Assembly (NCBI RefSeq): GCF_003058165.1
Contig: NZ_QBUC01000001.1
Location: 248,001-312,000, forward strand
DNA from: Paenisporosarcina sp. OV554
Lineage (GTDB): Bacteria > Bacillota > Bacilli > Bacillales_A > Planococcaceae
Direction of reading: 5' to 3'
Length of the DNA stretch: 64,000 bases
Under the pieces are notes generated by a model. The model saw nothing but the letters and a program-made list of their open reading frames with translations. It was not told where the DNA came from and did no database searches. Positions 56,081 through 64,000 of this stretch are shown here, piece by piece (positions within the stretch are counted from its first letter, which is position 1; every line of letters begins with the position of its first letter). The translations under genes and the position numbers were made by a program.

Positions 56081-56800
56081 ATGAAACAAGGTGTCTATGT
56101 CCGCTTCACAATAATTTTGTTGATTGTCGGCTTTATGATTGCAGTGCAATACAACACTGTGCAAAAACCAGAATCACGAGATACTCGAGATATGTGGGAA
56201 ATTAGACAAGAACTAACTGTTGAGAAAGAACTGCACTCCGAGCTACTTTCAAAAATTCGAGACGTCAATCAAACAATTACAAAATATGAAAATTTGCAAT
56301 CCGAAAGTCCTGCTCAAGCATTAAATGAAACGCTAGATATGTTACGAACAAACGCTGGATTAACGGAAGTGACAGGACCAGGATTAGAACTTACCATTGA
56401 GCCTTCTTTAGAAGGACAGGCTCTTGGTCAAGAAGTAACGAGTATTTCACCTGATTTGCTGGTTCAATTATTAAATGAAATCAATCGTTTTAATGGACAT
56501 GATGTATCAATTGATGGCAAACGAATCATTCATTCTTCTCCGATTCGGGATATTAATGGAAAAACGACAGTTAATAGTTTAATCGTACGTACACCACCAT
56601 TTCTGATTCAGATTGGGACAGAGACGTTTGAGGATGCAGAAATACTTTACAATCATTTAAAATCTTCGATGATAGCTGATGATTTTTTTATTGATAATTT
56701 AACCTTAACAATAGAAGAACCCAAAGATCTAATTAGGGTTCCAGCTTTCGACCAAAATATTAAAAATACTTATTTGAAAAATGCATCTAAAGGAGATTAA
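56081..56800 (+). CDS. ylxX: DUF881 protein YlxX
   Basis: 239 residues, with N-terminal membrane helix (about 9-24), short coiled coil and DUF881 domain (GPGLELTIEPS, VSIDGKRIIHSSPI). Second DUF881 copy, as in B. subtilis. GGGGAAGGAG before the ATG. Spaced 3 bp from sbp. Confidence 0.85.
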   Translation: MKQGVYVRFTIILLIVGFMIAVQYNTVQKPESRDTRDMWEIRQELTVEKELHSELLSKIRDVNQTITKYENLQSESPAQALNETLDMLRTNAGLTEVTGPGLELTIEPSLEGQALGQEVTSISPDLLVQLLNEINRFNGHDVSIDGKRIIHSSPIRDINGKTTVNSLIVRTPPFLIQIGTETFEDAEILYNHLKSSMIADDFFIDNLTLTIEEPKDLIRVPAFDQNIKNTYLKNASKGD

Positions 56801-56803
56801 CTT

Positions 56804-57160
56804 ATGTGGTTGCCATTACTCGGATTAATCTTAGGAATATCTTTGGGTTTATTAACAGATATTCAAATCCCTTCAGTGTATGAAAACTATTTATCTATAG
56901 CAGTACTGGCAGCACTTGATACATTATTTGGAGGAATTCGAGCACAATTACAACAAATTTATGATGATAAAGTGTTTGTATCTGGGTTCTTTTTTAATAT
57001 TGCCTTAGCTGCTGGACTAGCTTTTCTAGGAGTTCACTTGGGAGTTGACTTGTATTTGGCTGCGATTTTTGCTTTTGGTGTTCGTCTTTTCCAAAACATC
57101 GCAATGATTAGAAGAATCATATTAACCAAATGGACTGACAGAAAAGGGACTATTGACTAA
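56804..57160 (+). CDS. sbp: Small basic protein Sbp (DUF1290)
   Basis: 118 residues with three to four membrane helices; VYENYLSIAVLAALDTLFGGIRAQLQ and FGVRLFQNIAMIRR are family marks. Function unknown; always just before ftsA. AAGGAG before the ATG. Confidence 0.9.
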   Translation: MWLPLLGLILGISLGLLTDIQIPSVYENYLSIAVLAALDTLFGGIRAQLQQIYDDKVFVSGFFFNIALAAGLAFLGVHLGVDLYLAAIFAFGVRLFQNIAMIRRIILTKWTDRKGTID

Positions 57161-57270
57161 AAAACAGTCTAATAGAAGGAAAATTGACAACTTTTAACGT
57201 TTTACTTAGACAAGCTTGATAGAATGCAATAGAATGGACAGTAAAGAGTTGTTGAAGGAGGTGCCACGGA

Positions 57271-58563
57271 TTGAATCAGACAGAATTATATGTTTCTCTT
57301 GATATTGGTTCATCATCGATTAAGGTACTTATCGGAGAAATGACAAATGGTAGTTTAAATGTCATTGGTGTAGGCAATGTTAAGTCGAATGGAATACGAA
57401 AAGGCGCAATTGTTGATATTGATGCGACCGTGCAATCTATAAAAAAAGCAATTGAACAAGCAGAACGAATGATCGGAATGTCTATTAATGAAGTCGTACT
57501 AGGTATACCTGCTAACCAAGCAATGTTGCACCATGTAAAAGGCGTAGTGGCAGTAAATAGTGAAAATCGCGAAATTACAGATGATGATTTAGACCGTGTA
57601 ATAGAATCAGCACAAGTTATGTCTATTCCACCGGAACGAGAATTAGTAAATTTAGTGCCAAAACAATTTATCGTGGATCATTTAGATGAAATTAAAGATC
57701 CAAGAGGTATGATTGGTATTCGTTTGGAAATGGATGGCACGATGTTGACGACCTCTAAAACGATTTTACATAATGTATTACGTTGTGTAGAACGTGCAGG
57801 TCTTCAAATTCGCGAAATTTATTTACAACCACTTGCATCAGGATATTTTGCATTATCGGAAGACGAAAAAAATCATGGTACCGCATTCATTGATATTGGT
57901 GGTGGTTCTACTACGATTGCTATTTTCCAAGAAGGACATTTAACACATACATCCGTTCTGCCAGTAGGTGGAGACCACTTGACTAAAGATTTGTCTATAA
58001 TCTTAAAAACACCAACTGAACAAGCGGAAAAAATTAAACATCAATATGGACATGCTTTTTATGATGACGCATCTGATGATGAATTGTTTGAAGTGCCAGA
58101 AATTGGTGCAGATATAAAAGAACAATATAGTCAGAGATACATATCTGAAATTATTGGTGTCCGTTTAGAAGAGTTATTTGAATTAGTCTTAGAAGAATTT
58201 TATCGTATGGGTCTTCAAGATTTACCGGGTGGAGTAGTTATTTCAGGAGGGGTAGCAAAATTAGAAGGGCTTACACAATTAGCTCGTCATATTTTGCAAA
58301 CGCGTGTCCGACTTTATACACCTGAGTATATTGGAGTCCGTGAGGCCAGTTACGCGACAGCAGTTGGCCTAATACGTTACGCTCATATGGAAGATCAATT
58401 CTATAACCGCCTTGGTGGAAGTAGTGCACTAGGTCAATCCAAGAAACCCGAGCATAGCTCACCAGTACCAAAAAAACAAAAACACTCGAATAATGTAAAC
58501 GAAGAAGACAAAGAAAGCGTTATGGGGAAAGCACGTAAATTCCTCGATAAATTTTTCGAATAA
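57271..58563 (+). CDS. ftsA: Cell division protein FtsA
   Basis: 430 residues, actin fold. SLDIGSSSIKVLIGE (phosphate 1), IDIGGGSTTIAIF (phosphate 2), VISGGVAKLEGL (adenosine), and a C-terminal amphipathic helix MGKARKFLDKFFE that binds the membrane. Anchors FtsZ. TTG start with GAAGGAGGTG, unusual for so central a gene. A candidate promoter lies upstream (TGATAGAAT, 57217-57225). Confidence 0.95.
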   Translation: MNQTELYVSLDIGSSSIKVLIGEMTNGSLNVIGVGNVKSNGIRKGAIVDIDATVQSIKKAIEQAERMIGMSINEVVLGIPANQAMLHHVKGVVAVNSENREITDDDLDRVIESAQVMSIPPERELVNLVPKQFIVDHLDEIKDPRGMIGIRLEMDGTMLTTSKTILHNVLRCVERAGLQIREIYLQPLASGYFALSEDEKNHGTAFIDIGGGSTTIAIFQEGHLTHTSVLPVGGDHLTKDLSIILKTPTEQAEKIKHQYGHAFYDDASDDELFEVPEIGADIKEQYSQRYISEIIGVRLEELFELVLEEFYRMGLQDLPGGVVISGGVAKLEGLTQLARHILQTRVRLYTPEYIGVREASYATAVGLIRYAHMEDQFYNRLGGSSALGQSKKPEHSSPVPKKQKHSNNVNEEDKESVMGKARKFLDKFFE

Positions 58564-58603
58564 TACAAGAAATAGACAATTTGTGATTTAAGGAGGAAAT
58601 GCG

Positions 58604-59788
58604 ATGTTAGAGTTTGATACGAGCTTAGACCAACTTGCTGTTATAAAAGTAATTGGTGTCGGTGGTGGCGGAAATAACGCTGTAAACCGTATGATTGAAC
58701 ACGGAGTTAGAGGTGTAGAATTTATTGCAGTAAATACTGATGCACAAGCATTAAATTTATCGAAATCAGAAGTGAAATTACAAATAGGTGCTAAATTAAC
58801 TCGGGGACTTGGAGCTGGAGCAAACCCTGAAGTAGGTAAAAAAGCAGCTGAAGAAAGTAAAGAACAAATTGAAGAAGCTTTACGTGGAGCTGATATGGTA
58901 TTCGTCACTGCAGGTATGGGTGGAGGAACTGGAACAGGTGCTGCACCTGTAATCGCTCAAATCGCTAAAGAAATTGGCGCGTTAACGGTAGGTGTTGTTA
59001 CTCGTCCATTCACGTTTGAAGGCCGTAAGCGTTCAACTTCAGCGATTGGCGGTATCGGTTCGATGAAAGAAGCGGTTGACACACTTATTGTCATTCCAAA
59101 TGATCGCTTGCTTGAGATCGTGGATAAAAACACACCGATGTTAGAAGCATTCCGCGAAGCGGATAATGTACTTCGTCAAGGTGTTCAAGGTATTTCAGAT
59201 TTGATTGCTGTACCTGGACTTATTAACTTAGACTTTGCTGACGTGAAAACAATTATGTCTAACAAAGGTTCAGCCCTAATGGGTATCGGTATTTCTTCAG
59301 GAGAGAACCGTGCTGCAGAAGCTGCGAAGAAAGCAATCTCAAGCCCACTTCTTGAAACGTCAATTGACGGTGCAAAAGGGATCTTAATGAATATCACGGG
59401 TGGATCGAACTTGAGTTTATTTGAAGTTCAAGAAGCGGCAGACATTGTTGCATCTGCATCTGATGAAGATAATAACATGATTTTTGGTTCAGTTATTAAT
59501 GATAATTTGAAAGATGAAATTATCGTAACTGTAATTGCTACTGGTTTCAGTGAAGATCAAAATACACATCGTGTTACTAGAAGTGGTGGATTTGGTGCTG
59601 GTCGTTCTCAGCAAGCAGCTCCGCATCAACAACAGCAACAACAACCACTTCGTGAAACAAGAGAATCAAGACGTGAAGAAGTTCCTTCTTATCAACAAGA
59701 AGCACCAAGAAGAGAACAACAAACTTCACAACATGAAGATACATTAGACATTCCTACGTTCTTACGCAATCGTCAAAAACGTAACTAA
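58604..59788 (+). CDS. ftsZ: Cell division protein FtsZ
   Basis: 394 residues. Tubulin-type GTP loop [12 protein letters not shown]7 loop NLDFADVK, a Gln/Arg-rich disordered linker ([16 protein letters not shown]) and the C-terminal binding peptide DIPTFLRNR. Polymerises into the Z ring. AAGGAGG before the ATG. Strong terminator follows. Confidence 0.98.
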   Translation: MLEFDTSLDQLAVIKVIGVGGGGNNAVNRMIEHGVRGVEFIAVNTDAQALNLSKSEVKLQIGAKLTRGLGAGANPEVGKKAAEESKEQIEEALRGADMVFVTAGMGGGTGTGAAPVIAQIAKEIGALTVGVVTRPFTFEGRKRSTSAIGGIGSMKEAVDTLIVIPNDRLLEIVDKNTPMLEAFREADNVLRQGVQGISDLIAVPGLINLDFADVKTIMSNKGSALMGIGISSGENRAAEAAKKAISSPLLETSIDGAKGILMNITGGSNLSLFEVQEAADIVASASDEDNNMIFGSVINDNLKDEIIVTVIATGFSEDQNTHRVTRSGGFGAGRSQQAAPHQQQQQQPLRETRESRREEVPSYQQEAPRREQQTSQHEDTLDIPTFLRNRQKRN

Positions 59789-59799
59789 AGTATCAAACT

Positions 59800-59846
59800 A
59801 GCCCATTTCTTGTAGCGTAATTGCTACTTGAGATGGGCTTTTTTTG
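59800..59846 (+). terminator. Terminator after ftsZ
   Basis: AGCCCATTTC-TGTAGC pairs with GCTAC-GAGATGGGCT across a 6-nt loop and is followed by seven T. Confidence 0.85.
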
Positions 59847-59928
59847 TCGTAGATTTTTTTGTGAAATAAACAAGAAATGACATGTTTTGCGGTGGACAAG
59901 TGATACCGTATTTGTAGGAGGTGAGAAA

Positions 59929-60759
59929 ATGTATGCTGAAGTTTTGATTTCGATTAATACCCTCATCAACTTTTCATTGCTTTCTTTTTCAAACAAAATG
60001 GGTTCATTTCACCAAAAGTCTTGGCGTTTATGGCTAAGTGCTTTTCTAGGTGGATTTTGTATCGTGTTATTTGGTGGGGGGTTTTTGTCTATAGTAGCTA
60101 CTTTTGTGTTCATGATGACAATTGCATTTGGATTAAATCGTTCAAATTGGCTCTTAGCTGCAGGAAACACTTTAATTGCTGCTTTGTTTGCTGGTGGCCT
60201 ATTAACTTTTATTCAACCCATGTTAGCCAATGCTAGTTGGTATGTGATTATTGTCGTTGCGGGAAGTGCATTAATTTTTAGTTTATTTGGTATAAGAAAA
60301 AATTGGTTCCGAATTAATTTGACAGCAATTAAAGATTCATACATGGGTCAAGTGACAATTCGTTTATTTAACCAAGAATTTCAACTCACCTCTTATTCAG
60401 ATACAGGAAACCTTTGCATTGAACCACTGTCAGGTAATCCCGTTCATTTTATTTCAGCAGAAAAAATGAAATCATTCATTCCTTTAGATTTGTGGCAATA
60501 TTTACATGCATTTGAGGGAGATTCCACCGAACCATTTCAAGAAATCCCTTTGTTATTTCGGTCTCAATTGCGTTTAATACGTCTTCAAACTGTCCAAGAT
60601 CAATCTACATGGGCCATTGGGATTAAAGTAGACCATATTCAATTAAAAACAACGAAAGAGAAAGTATTAGCACCATGTTATGTGGTTTTAACAAAAAATA
60701 GTAAACATTTCCCACGTCAATCAGATGTAATTTTGCATGCTTCAACACTATTTAGCTAA
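59929..60759 (+). CDS. spoIIGA: Pro-sigma-E processing protease SpoIIGA
   Basis: 276 residues from the ATG after GTAGGAGGTGAG. Five N-terminal membrane helices and a C-terminal aspartic protease-like domain with [15 protein letters not shown], whose Asp is the catalytic residue. Cleaves pro-sigma-E in the mother cell when signalled by SpoIIR. B. subtilis SpoIIGA has 309 residues, so this is about 30 shorter. Divergence is high, which is usual for the family. Confidence 0.9.
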   Translation: MYAEVLISINTLINFSLLSFSNKMGSFHQKSWRLWLSAFLGGFCIVLFGGGFLSIVATFVFMMTIAFGLNRSNWLLAAGNTLIAALFAGGLLTFIQPMLANASWYVIIVVAGSALIFSLFGIRKNWFRINLTAIKDSYMGQVTIRLFNQEFQLTSYSDTGNLCIEPLSGNPVHFISAEKMKSFIPLDLWQYLHAFEGDSTEPFQEIPLLFRSQLRLIRLQTVQDQSTWAIGIKVDHIQLKTTKEKVLAPCYVVLTKNSKHFPRQSDVILHASTLFS

Positions 60760-60778
60760 TTATAGGAGGGCGAATGCT

Positions 60779-61486
60779 ATGTTAATCAGAATTTGGTACA
60801 GACTAATTGGACTTTGGAGTAGATGGCGAAGCAAAGGAACATATTATATTGGTGGTAGTGAATCATTACCGCATCCTATGAATCGTGAAGAAGAAGCCAA
60901 AACGATCGAAGCTTTTATGAATGGAAATTTAACGGCACGGGATACGTTAATTGAACGGAATTTAAGGTTAGTCGTATATATAGCAAGACGCTTTGAAAAT
61001 ACTGGATCCCATATTGAAGATTTAATCAGTATCGGCTCGATTGGATTAATTAAAGCAATAGAAACTTTTAACACGGAGAAAAAAATTAAACTAGCTACTT
61101 ATGCTTCACGGTGTATTGAAAATGAAATTTTGATGCATCTTCGAAAAACTAGTCGTTTAAAATCTGAAGTCTCTTTTGATGAACCATTGAATTCAGACGC
61201 AGATGGCAATGAGCTATTACTTTCCGATATCTTAGGAACGGATGACGATATTATAGCAGAAGATGTAGAGAAAAAAATTGAACGTCAATTTATGTTTTCA
61301 GCTATCGATTTATTGGATAAGCGAGAGAAATACATTATGGAATGTCGATTTGGATTAAATGGTCAAGAAGAAATGACTCAGAAAGAAGTAGCTGATATGT
61401 TAGGTATTTCTCAATCTTATATTTCCCGTTTAGAAAAGAAAATCATACATGATTTGCGAGAGGAATTAAATCAACCGACAGCTTAA
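60779..61486 (+). CDS. sigE: Sporulation sigma factor SigE (pro-form)
   Basis: 235 residues from the ATG at 60779 (AGGAGGGCG before it; another ATG at 60774 is out of frame). A pro-sequence of about 20 basic/hydrophobic residues ([19 protein letters not shown]) precedes YYIGGSE, where SpoIIGA processing takes place in B. subtilis. Regions 2 ([23 protein letters not shown]) and 4 ([18 protein letters not shown]) are complete. Directs mother-cell transcription. Confidence 0.95.
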   Translation: MLIRIWYRLIGLWSRWRSKGTYYIGGSESLPHPMNREEEAKTIEAFMNGNLTARDTLIERNLRLVVYIARRFENTGSHIEDLISIGSIGLIKAIETFNTEKKIKLATYASRCIENEILMHLRKTSRLKSEVSFDEPLNSDADGNELLLSDILGTDDDIIAEDVEKKIERQFMFSAIDLLDKREKYIMECRFGLNGQEEMTQKEVADMLGISQSYISRLEKKIIHDLREELNQPTA

Positions 61487-61512
61487 TGGATGAATTTGGA
61501 GTAGTGACAATA

Positions 61513-61576
61513 CGAATAGTTTTCTCCGAGGCGGACACACTGAAAGATATCACAGTGTAGAACAGTTCGGAGGAAA
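61513..61576 (+). promoter_or_regulatory. Sigma-F/G promoter combined with a ribosome-site-sequestering hairpin before sigG
   Basis: CGAATA (61513-61518) and CACACTG (61536-61542), spaced 17 bp, resemble a sigma-G promoter. TTTTCTCCGA (61520-61529) can pair with TCGGAGGAAA (61567-61576), the sigG ribosome site, and ACACTG/CAGTGT (61537-61542, 61553-61558) forms an inner stem. Transcripts starting at this promoter lack the left arm; read-through ones from spoIIG carry it. Confidence 0.75.
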
Positions 61577-61582
61577 AAAGCG

Positions 61583-62371
61583 ATGGTACGTACAAAAGTC
61601 GAATTATGCGGTGTAGATACGTCGAAGCTGCCTGTTTTATCAAACGAAGTGATGACAAAGACGTTTATACGTTTACAAAGTGGTGACGAATTTGCAAAAG
61701 ATGAGCTAGTGATGGGAAACTTACGACTAGTTCTAAGTTTAGTTCAGCGCTTCGCCTATCGCGGAGAACAAGCTGATGACTTATTTCAAGTAGGTTGTAT
61801 TGGTTTAATAAAATCAATTGAGAACTTTGATTTAAAGCACAATGTTAGATTTTCTACGTATGCAGTGCCTATGATAATTGGAGAAATTAGAAGACATTTG
61901 CGTGATCATCATCCGGTGCGCGTATCAAGATCGCTCCGTGATATTGCCTATAAGTCGATGAAAGCAAAAGAGCAATATATTACTGAACATTTGCATGAAC
62001 CAACTATTCAGCAATTGGCAGAAATAATTGAAATACCTCATGAGGATATATTATTTGCTTTAGATGCCATTCAAGATCCAATTTCCTTACAAGAACCAAT
62101 CTATCATGACGGTGGCGATCCTGTATTTATGCTCGATCAATTACGAGATGAACAAGTTTCTGAAGAATCGTGGTCGACTTATATTTTCATGAAAGAAAGC
62201 ATCAGTAAATTAGATATTCGAGAACAACGAATCTTAGCTAAGCGATATTACTATGGTCAGACTCAAACTGAAATCGCTAAAGAATTAGGAATATCACAAG
62301 CTCAAATATCTAGACTTGAAAAGCATGCAATTCGTATCATCAAAGAGGAATACAATTTTGATTCACAATGA
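61583..62371 (+). CDS. sigG: Forespore sigma factor SigG
   Basis: 262 residues, nearly the size of B. subtilis SigG (260). VELCGVDTSKLPVLS at the N-terminus is diagnostic. Region 2 (DLFQVGCIGLIKSIENFDL, FSTYAVPMIIGEIRRHLRD) and region 4 (TEIAKELGISQAQISRLEKHA) are intact. Controls late forespore genes. ATG start with CGGAGGAAAA, buried in a hairpin in long transcripts. Confidence 0.96.
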   Translation: MVRTKVELCGVDTSKLPVLSNEVMTKTFIRLQSGDEFAKDELVMGNLRLVLSLVQRFAYRGEQADDLFQVGCIGLIKSIENFDLKHNVRFSTYAVPMIIGEIRRHLRDHHPVRVSRSLRDIAYKSMKAKEQYITEHLHEPTIQQLAEIIEIPHEDILFALDAIQDPISLQEPIYHDGGDPVFMLDQLRDEQVSEESWSTYIFMKESISKLDIREQRILAKRYYYGQTQTEIAKELGISQAQISRLEKHAIRIIKEEYNFDSQ

Positions 62372-62374
62372 GAT

Positions 62375-62416
62375 AAAAAGCTTTTATTCCTTTTCTGGAA
62401 TAAGAGCTTTTTTTTC
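62375..62416 (+). terminator. Terminator after sigG
   Basis: AAAGCTTTTATTCC and GGAATAAGAGCTTT with one wobble pair, 6-nt loop, then T run. Confidence 0.88.
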
Positions 62417-62454
62417 GTGTATATAACATAAACTAAATAAAGGGGGTATGACCG

Positions 62455-62703
62455 TTGAAATTTACTGACATCCAACAAAAAGAATTTATTGAAGCAAGTG
62501 ATGGGAAAATGCTCGGTTTTGTTAATGATGCGCAAATATCTAAAGAGACAGGAATGATAGAATCTTTTTTCTTGGCAGAACCAAAAAAGATGTTGGAATT
62601 GTTTTCAGGCAATCGCCCAACAGTTATGATTCGATTATCCGATATTAAAGTTATTGGGAAAGACGTTGTCATCGTTCAGTCGAAGGGCGTAGAACATGGA
62701 TAA
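62455..62703 (+). CDS. ylmC: PRC-barrel protein YlmC/YmxH
   Basis: 82 residues, YlmC/YmxH family (LSDIKVIGKDVVIV end). TTG start after AAAGGGGG; an ATG at 62448 is out of frame. Function unknown; sporulation-linked in B. subtilis. In B. subtilis ylmD (a polyphenol oxidase-like protein) separates it from ylmE; that gene is missing here. Confidence 0.85.
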   Translation: MKFTDIQQKEFIEASDGKMLGFVNDAQISKETGMIESFFLAEPKKMLELFSGNRPTVMIRLSDIKVIGKDVVIVQSKGVEHG

Positions 62704-62777
62704 ACATTGAATATTCGAGCTTGGATTGGTACAATATAGAGATAACATCGATACCTAAAAAGGTAGGAACTCTTAAA

Positions 62778-63467
62778 ATGCAAATTGAACGTAATCTTCT
62801 ACAAATACAACAACAAATTAATCAAGCATGTACACGTGCCAATCGTTCTACTTCGGATGTTCATATTGTGGCAGTTACTAAAGCAGTTTCAATTGAACGT
62901 ACGGTGGAAGCTTTACAATCGGGTCTGAATCATCTTGGTGAAAATAGACCTGAAGGGTTATTAAATAAACAAGAGGCAATTAACAAACCTGCAGTCTGGC
63001 ATTATATTGGGTCATTGCAAACTAGAAAAGTGAAACAAGTCATTAACAAGATACAAGTTTTGCATTCACTTGATCGATTAAGTTTGGCTGATGAGATTCA
63101 AAAAAGAGCTGAACATACAATTGATTGTTTTGTGCAAGTGAATGTCTCTGAAGAAGATGCGAAACATGGTATTGAATTAAAAAATGTCCAAACGTTTATT
63201 GAATCCTTACATGAGCATAATAGAATTCGAGTTATTGGCTTAATGACGATGGCACCCAACACATCAAATGACGAAGTGATACGTTCTGTTTTCAAAGGAT
63301 TAAAAGATATGCAAATAAAAATTTCCAGTAATCATTATCCACATGCACCTTGTACAGAATTATCAATGGGAATGTCAAACGATTTTGAAATCGCAATAGA
63401 AGAAGGCGCAACATATGTGCGAATTGGTACAGCACTAGTCGGAAACGAAAGTGAGGATCTTACATGA
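62778..63467 (+). CDS. ylmE: PLP homeostasis protein YggS/YlmE
   Basis: 229 residues from the ATG at 62778 after AGGTAGGA. Alanine-racemase-type barrel with the PLP lysine in [29 protein letters not shown] and [17 protein letters not shown]. Binds PLP without known catalysis and balances vitamin B6 and amino acid pools. Overlaps sepF by 4 bp. A longer frame of 19 codons upstream lacks a ribosome site. Confidence 0.92.
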   Translation: MQIERNLLQIQQQINQACTRANRSTSDVHIVAVTKAVSIERTVEALQSGLNHLGENRPEGLLNKQEAINKPAVWHYIGSLQTRKVKQVINKIQVLHSLDRLSLADEIQKRAEHTIDCFVQVNVSEEDAKHGIELKNVQTFIESLHEHNRIRVIGLMTMAPNTSNDEVIRSVFKGLKDMQIKISSNHYPHAPCTELSMGMSNDFEIAIEEGATYVRIGTALVGNESEDLT

Positions 63468-63946
63468 GTATGAAGAATAAATTCAAAAACTTTTTTTACT
63501 TAGAAGAAGAAGAAGAAGAAGAAGAAGCAGATGAAACACCAAGAACCAACAATAACCGTAGAAACGAATCTCAACCAATACCTCAACCGACAGTTAGGAA
63601 GACAGCGAAAGAAAGGAGAAATGTGCATATCGAAGCCACTCCTTCTTCAAATATCGTCAGTCTCCAAAACTTGCAAAAGTCTTCAAAAGTAATATTAGTA
63701 GAACCACGTGTATATGCAGAAGCACAAGATATTTCTGAGCATTTAAAAAACAAGCGTGCGGTCGTTGTAAACTTGCAAAGGATTGATAAAGATCAAGGAA
63801 TCCGCATTGTAGATTTTTTAAGCGGAACCGTGTATGCTTTAGGCGGAGATATTCAGCGTATTGGCACCGATATTTTCTTATGTGCACCTGATACGGTTGA
63901 AGTAGATGGAGCAATTTCAGACTACTTTTATGACGACATACAATAA
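63464..63946 (+). CDS. sepF: Cell division protein SepF
   Basis: 160 residues. N-terminal amphipathic membrane helix ([13 protein letters not shown]), an acidic stretch of eight Glu coded by (GAA)8, a Pro/Asn-rich linker and the SepF core (about 65-150, [21 protein letters not shown]). Forms rings that bundle FtsZ and tether it to the membrane. Coupled to ylmE by ATGA overlap. Confidence 0.95.
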   Translation: MSMKNKFKNFFYLEEEEEEEEADETPRTNNNRRNESQPIPQPTVRKTAKERRNVHIEATPSSNIVSLQNLQKSSKVILVEPRVYAEAQDISEHLKNKRAVVVNLQRIDKDQGIRIVDFLSGTVYALGGDIQRIGTDIFLCAPDTVEVDGAISDYFYDDIQ

Positions 63947-63966
63947 TTGAGGTGTAATTAGTTCTT

Positions 63967-64000
63967 ATGGAATCAGTAATTAATATTCTACAACAAGTAT
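63967..64000 (+). CDS. ylmG: Start of a YggT family membrane protein (YlmG), partial
   Basis: An ATG at 63967 after TGAGGTG opens MESVINILQQV and runs off the right edge. The position after sepF is that of ylmG in B. subtilis. Only 11 residues are visible, so the call rests on order. Confidence 0.55.
   Translation, partial: MESVINILQQV

Noticed and set aside
57175-57235. Sigma-H-like -35 (GAAGGAAAA) before ftsA
   Set aside because: It fits a sigma-H -35, but no GAAT-type -10 lies 11-12 bp downstream; the TAGAAT elements are too far.
58588-58908. 106-codon frame antisense to ftsZ
   Set aside because: Shadow of ftsZ codon bias; composition is low-complexity Ser/Pro/Ala and it has no ribosome site.
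59845-59900. Spo0A box (TGTCGTA at 59845) and a long-spacer spoIIG promoter
   Set aside because: Only one partial box is seen, it overlaps the ftsZ terminator tail, and no convincing -35/-10 pair could be fixed. Spo0A control is expected from B. subtilis but not shown here.

Overview
The window looks like a low-GC, endospore-forming Firmicute of the Planococcaceae type (Sporosarcina / Paenisporosarcina / Psychrobacillus-like). The reasons are the base composition, strong AGGAGG ribosome binding sites, synteny with the Bacillus subtilis ykt-yla-ylb-dcw-spoIIG-ylm chromosome arm, sporulation genes (spoVD, spoVE, spoIIGA, sigE, sigG), and family-typical palindromic intergenic repeats. The genus is an inference; no rRNA or tRNA gene is present to settle it.

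Layout. 1-5.1 kb: end of a probable polysaccharide deacetylase, an arginine/lysine decarboxylase (speA), a nitronate monooxygenase/FabK-like flavoprotein, yktA, yktB, a ykzI-like ORF and suhB. 5.1-9.7 kb: a first dispersed repeat, then ylaF, typA, ylaH and, on the other strand, a membrane protein, ylaI and a possible ylaL, followed by ylaN. 9.8-22.2 kb: respiration and anaplerosis: ftsW, pycA, ctaA, and the ctaB-ctaC-ctaD-ctaE-ctaF-ctaG-DUF420 run for heme A and a caa3-type cytochrome oxidase. 22.2-23.1 kb: a nested cluster of intergenic repeats. 23.1-36.7 kb: the ylb region (AI-2E-type permease, ylbA, ylbC, a catalytic-domain-only aspartokinase divergent from a meso-DAP-type murE, a thioesterase, ylbF, a GDPD, ylbG, rsmD, coaD, ylbJ, ylbL, tmcAL, ylbN, rpmF). 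36.8-41.3 kb: an enoyl-CoA hydratase, rsfA/ylbO and a three-gene biotin-dependent acyl-CoA carboxylase set, with a catabolite-responsive element over its promoter. 41.6-59.8 kb: panE, DUF3397, bshC and the dcw cluster (mraZ, rsmH, ftsL, pbpB, spoVD, mraY, murD, spoVE, divIB, two DUF881 genes, sbp, ftsA, ftsZ). 59.9-64 kb: spoIIGA, sigE, sigG, ylmC, yggS/ylmE, sepF and the start of a yggT/ylmG gene.

How the parts fit. The dcw cluster makes lipid-linked peptidoglycan precursor and the division machine, but murE, murG and murB are missing from their B. subtilis positions. The only murE in the window is 20 kb away, has the complete meso-diaminopimelate pocket, and is paired head-to-head with a stripped-down aspartokinase. 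In a family whose vegetative wall usually carries L-lysine or L-ornithine, this suggests a dedicated route to meso-DAP for the spore cortex. The pair is the most interesting candidate system here. The second notable regulatory element is in front of sigG: a sigma-F/G-type promoter lies inside a long hairpin that hides the sigG ribosome binding site only in read-through transcripts.

No CRISPR array, prophage, transposase gene, rRNA or tRNA was seen.
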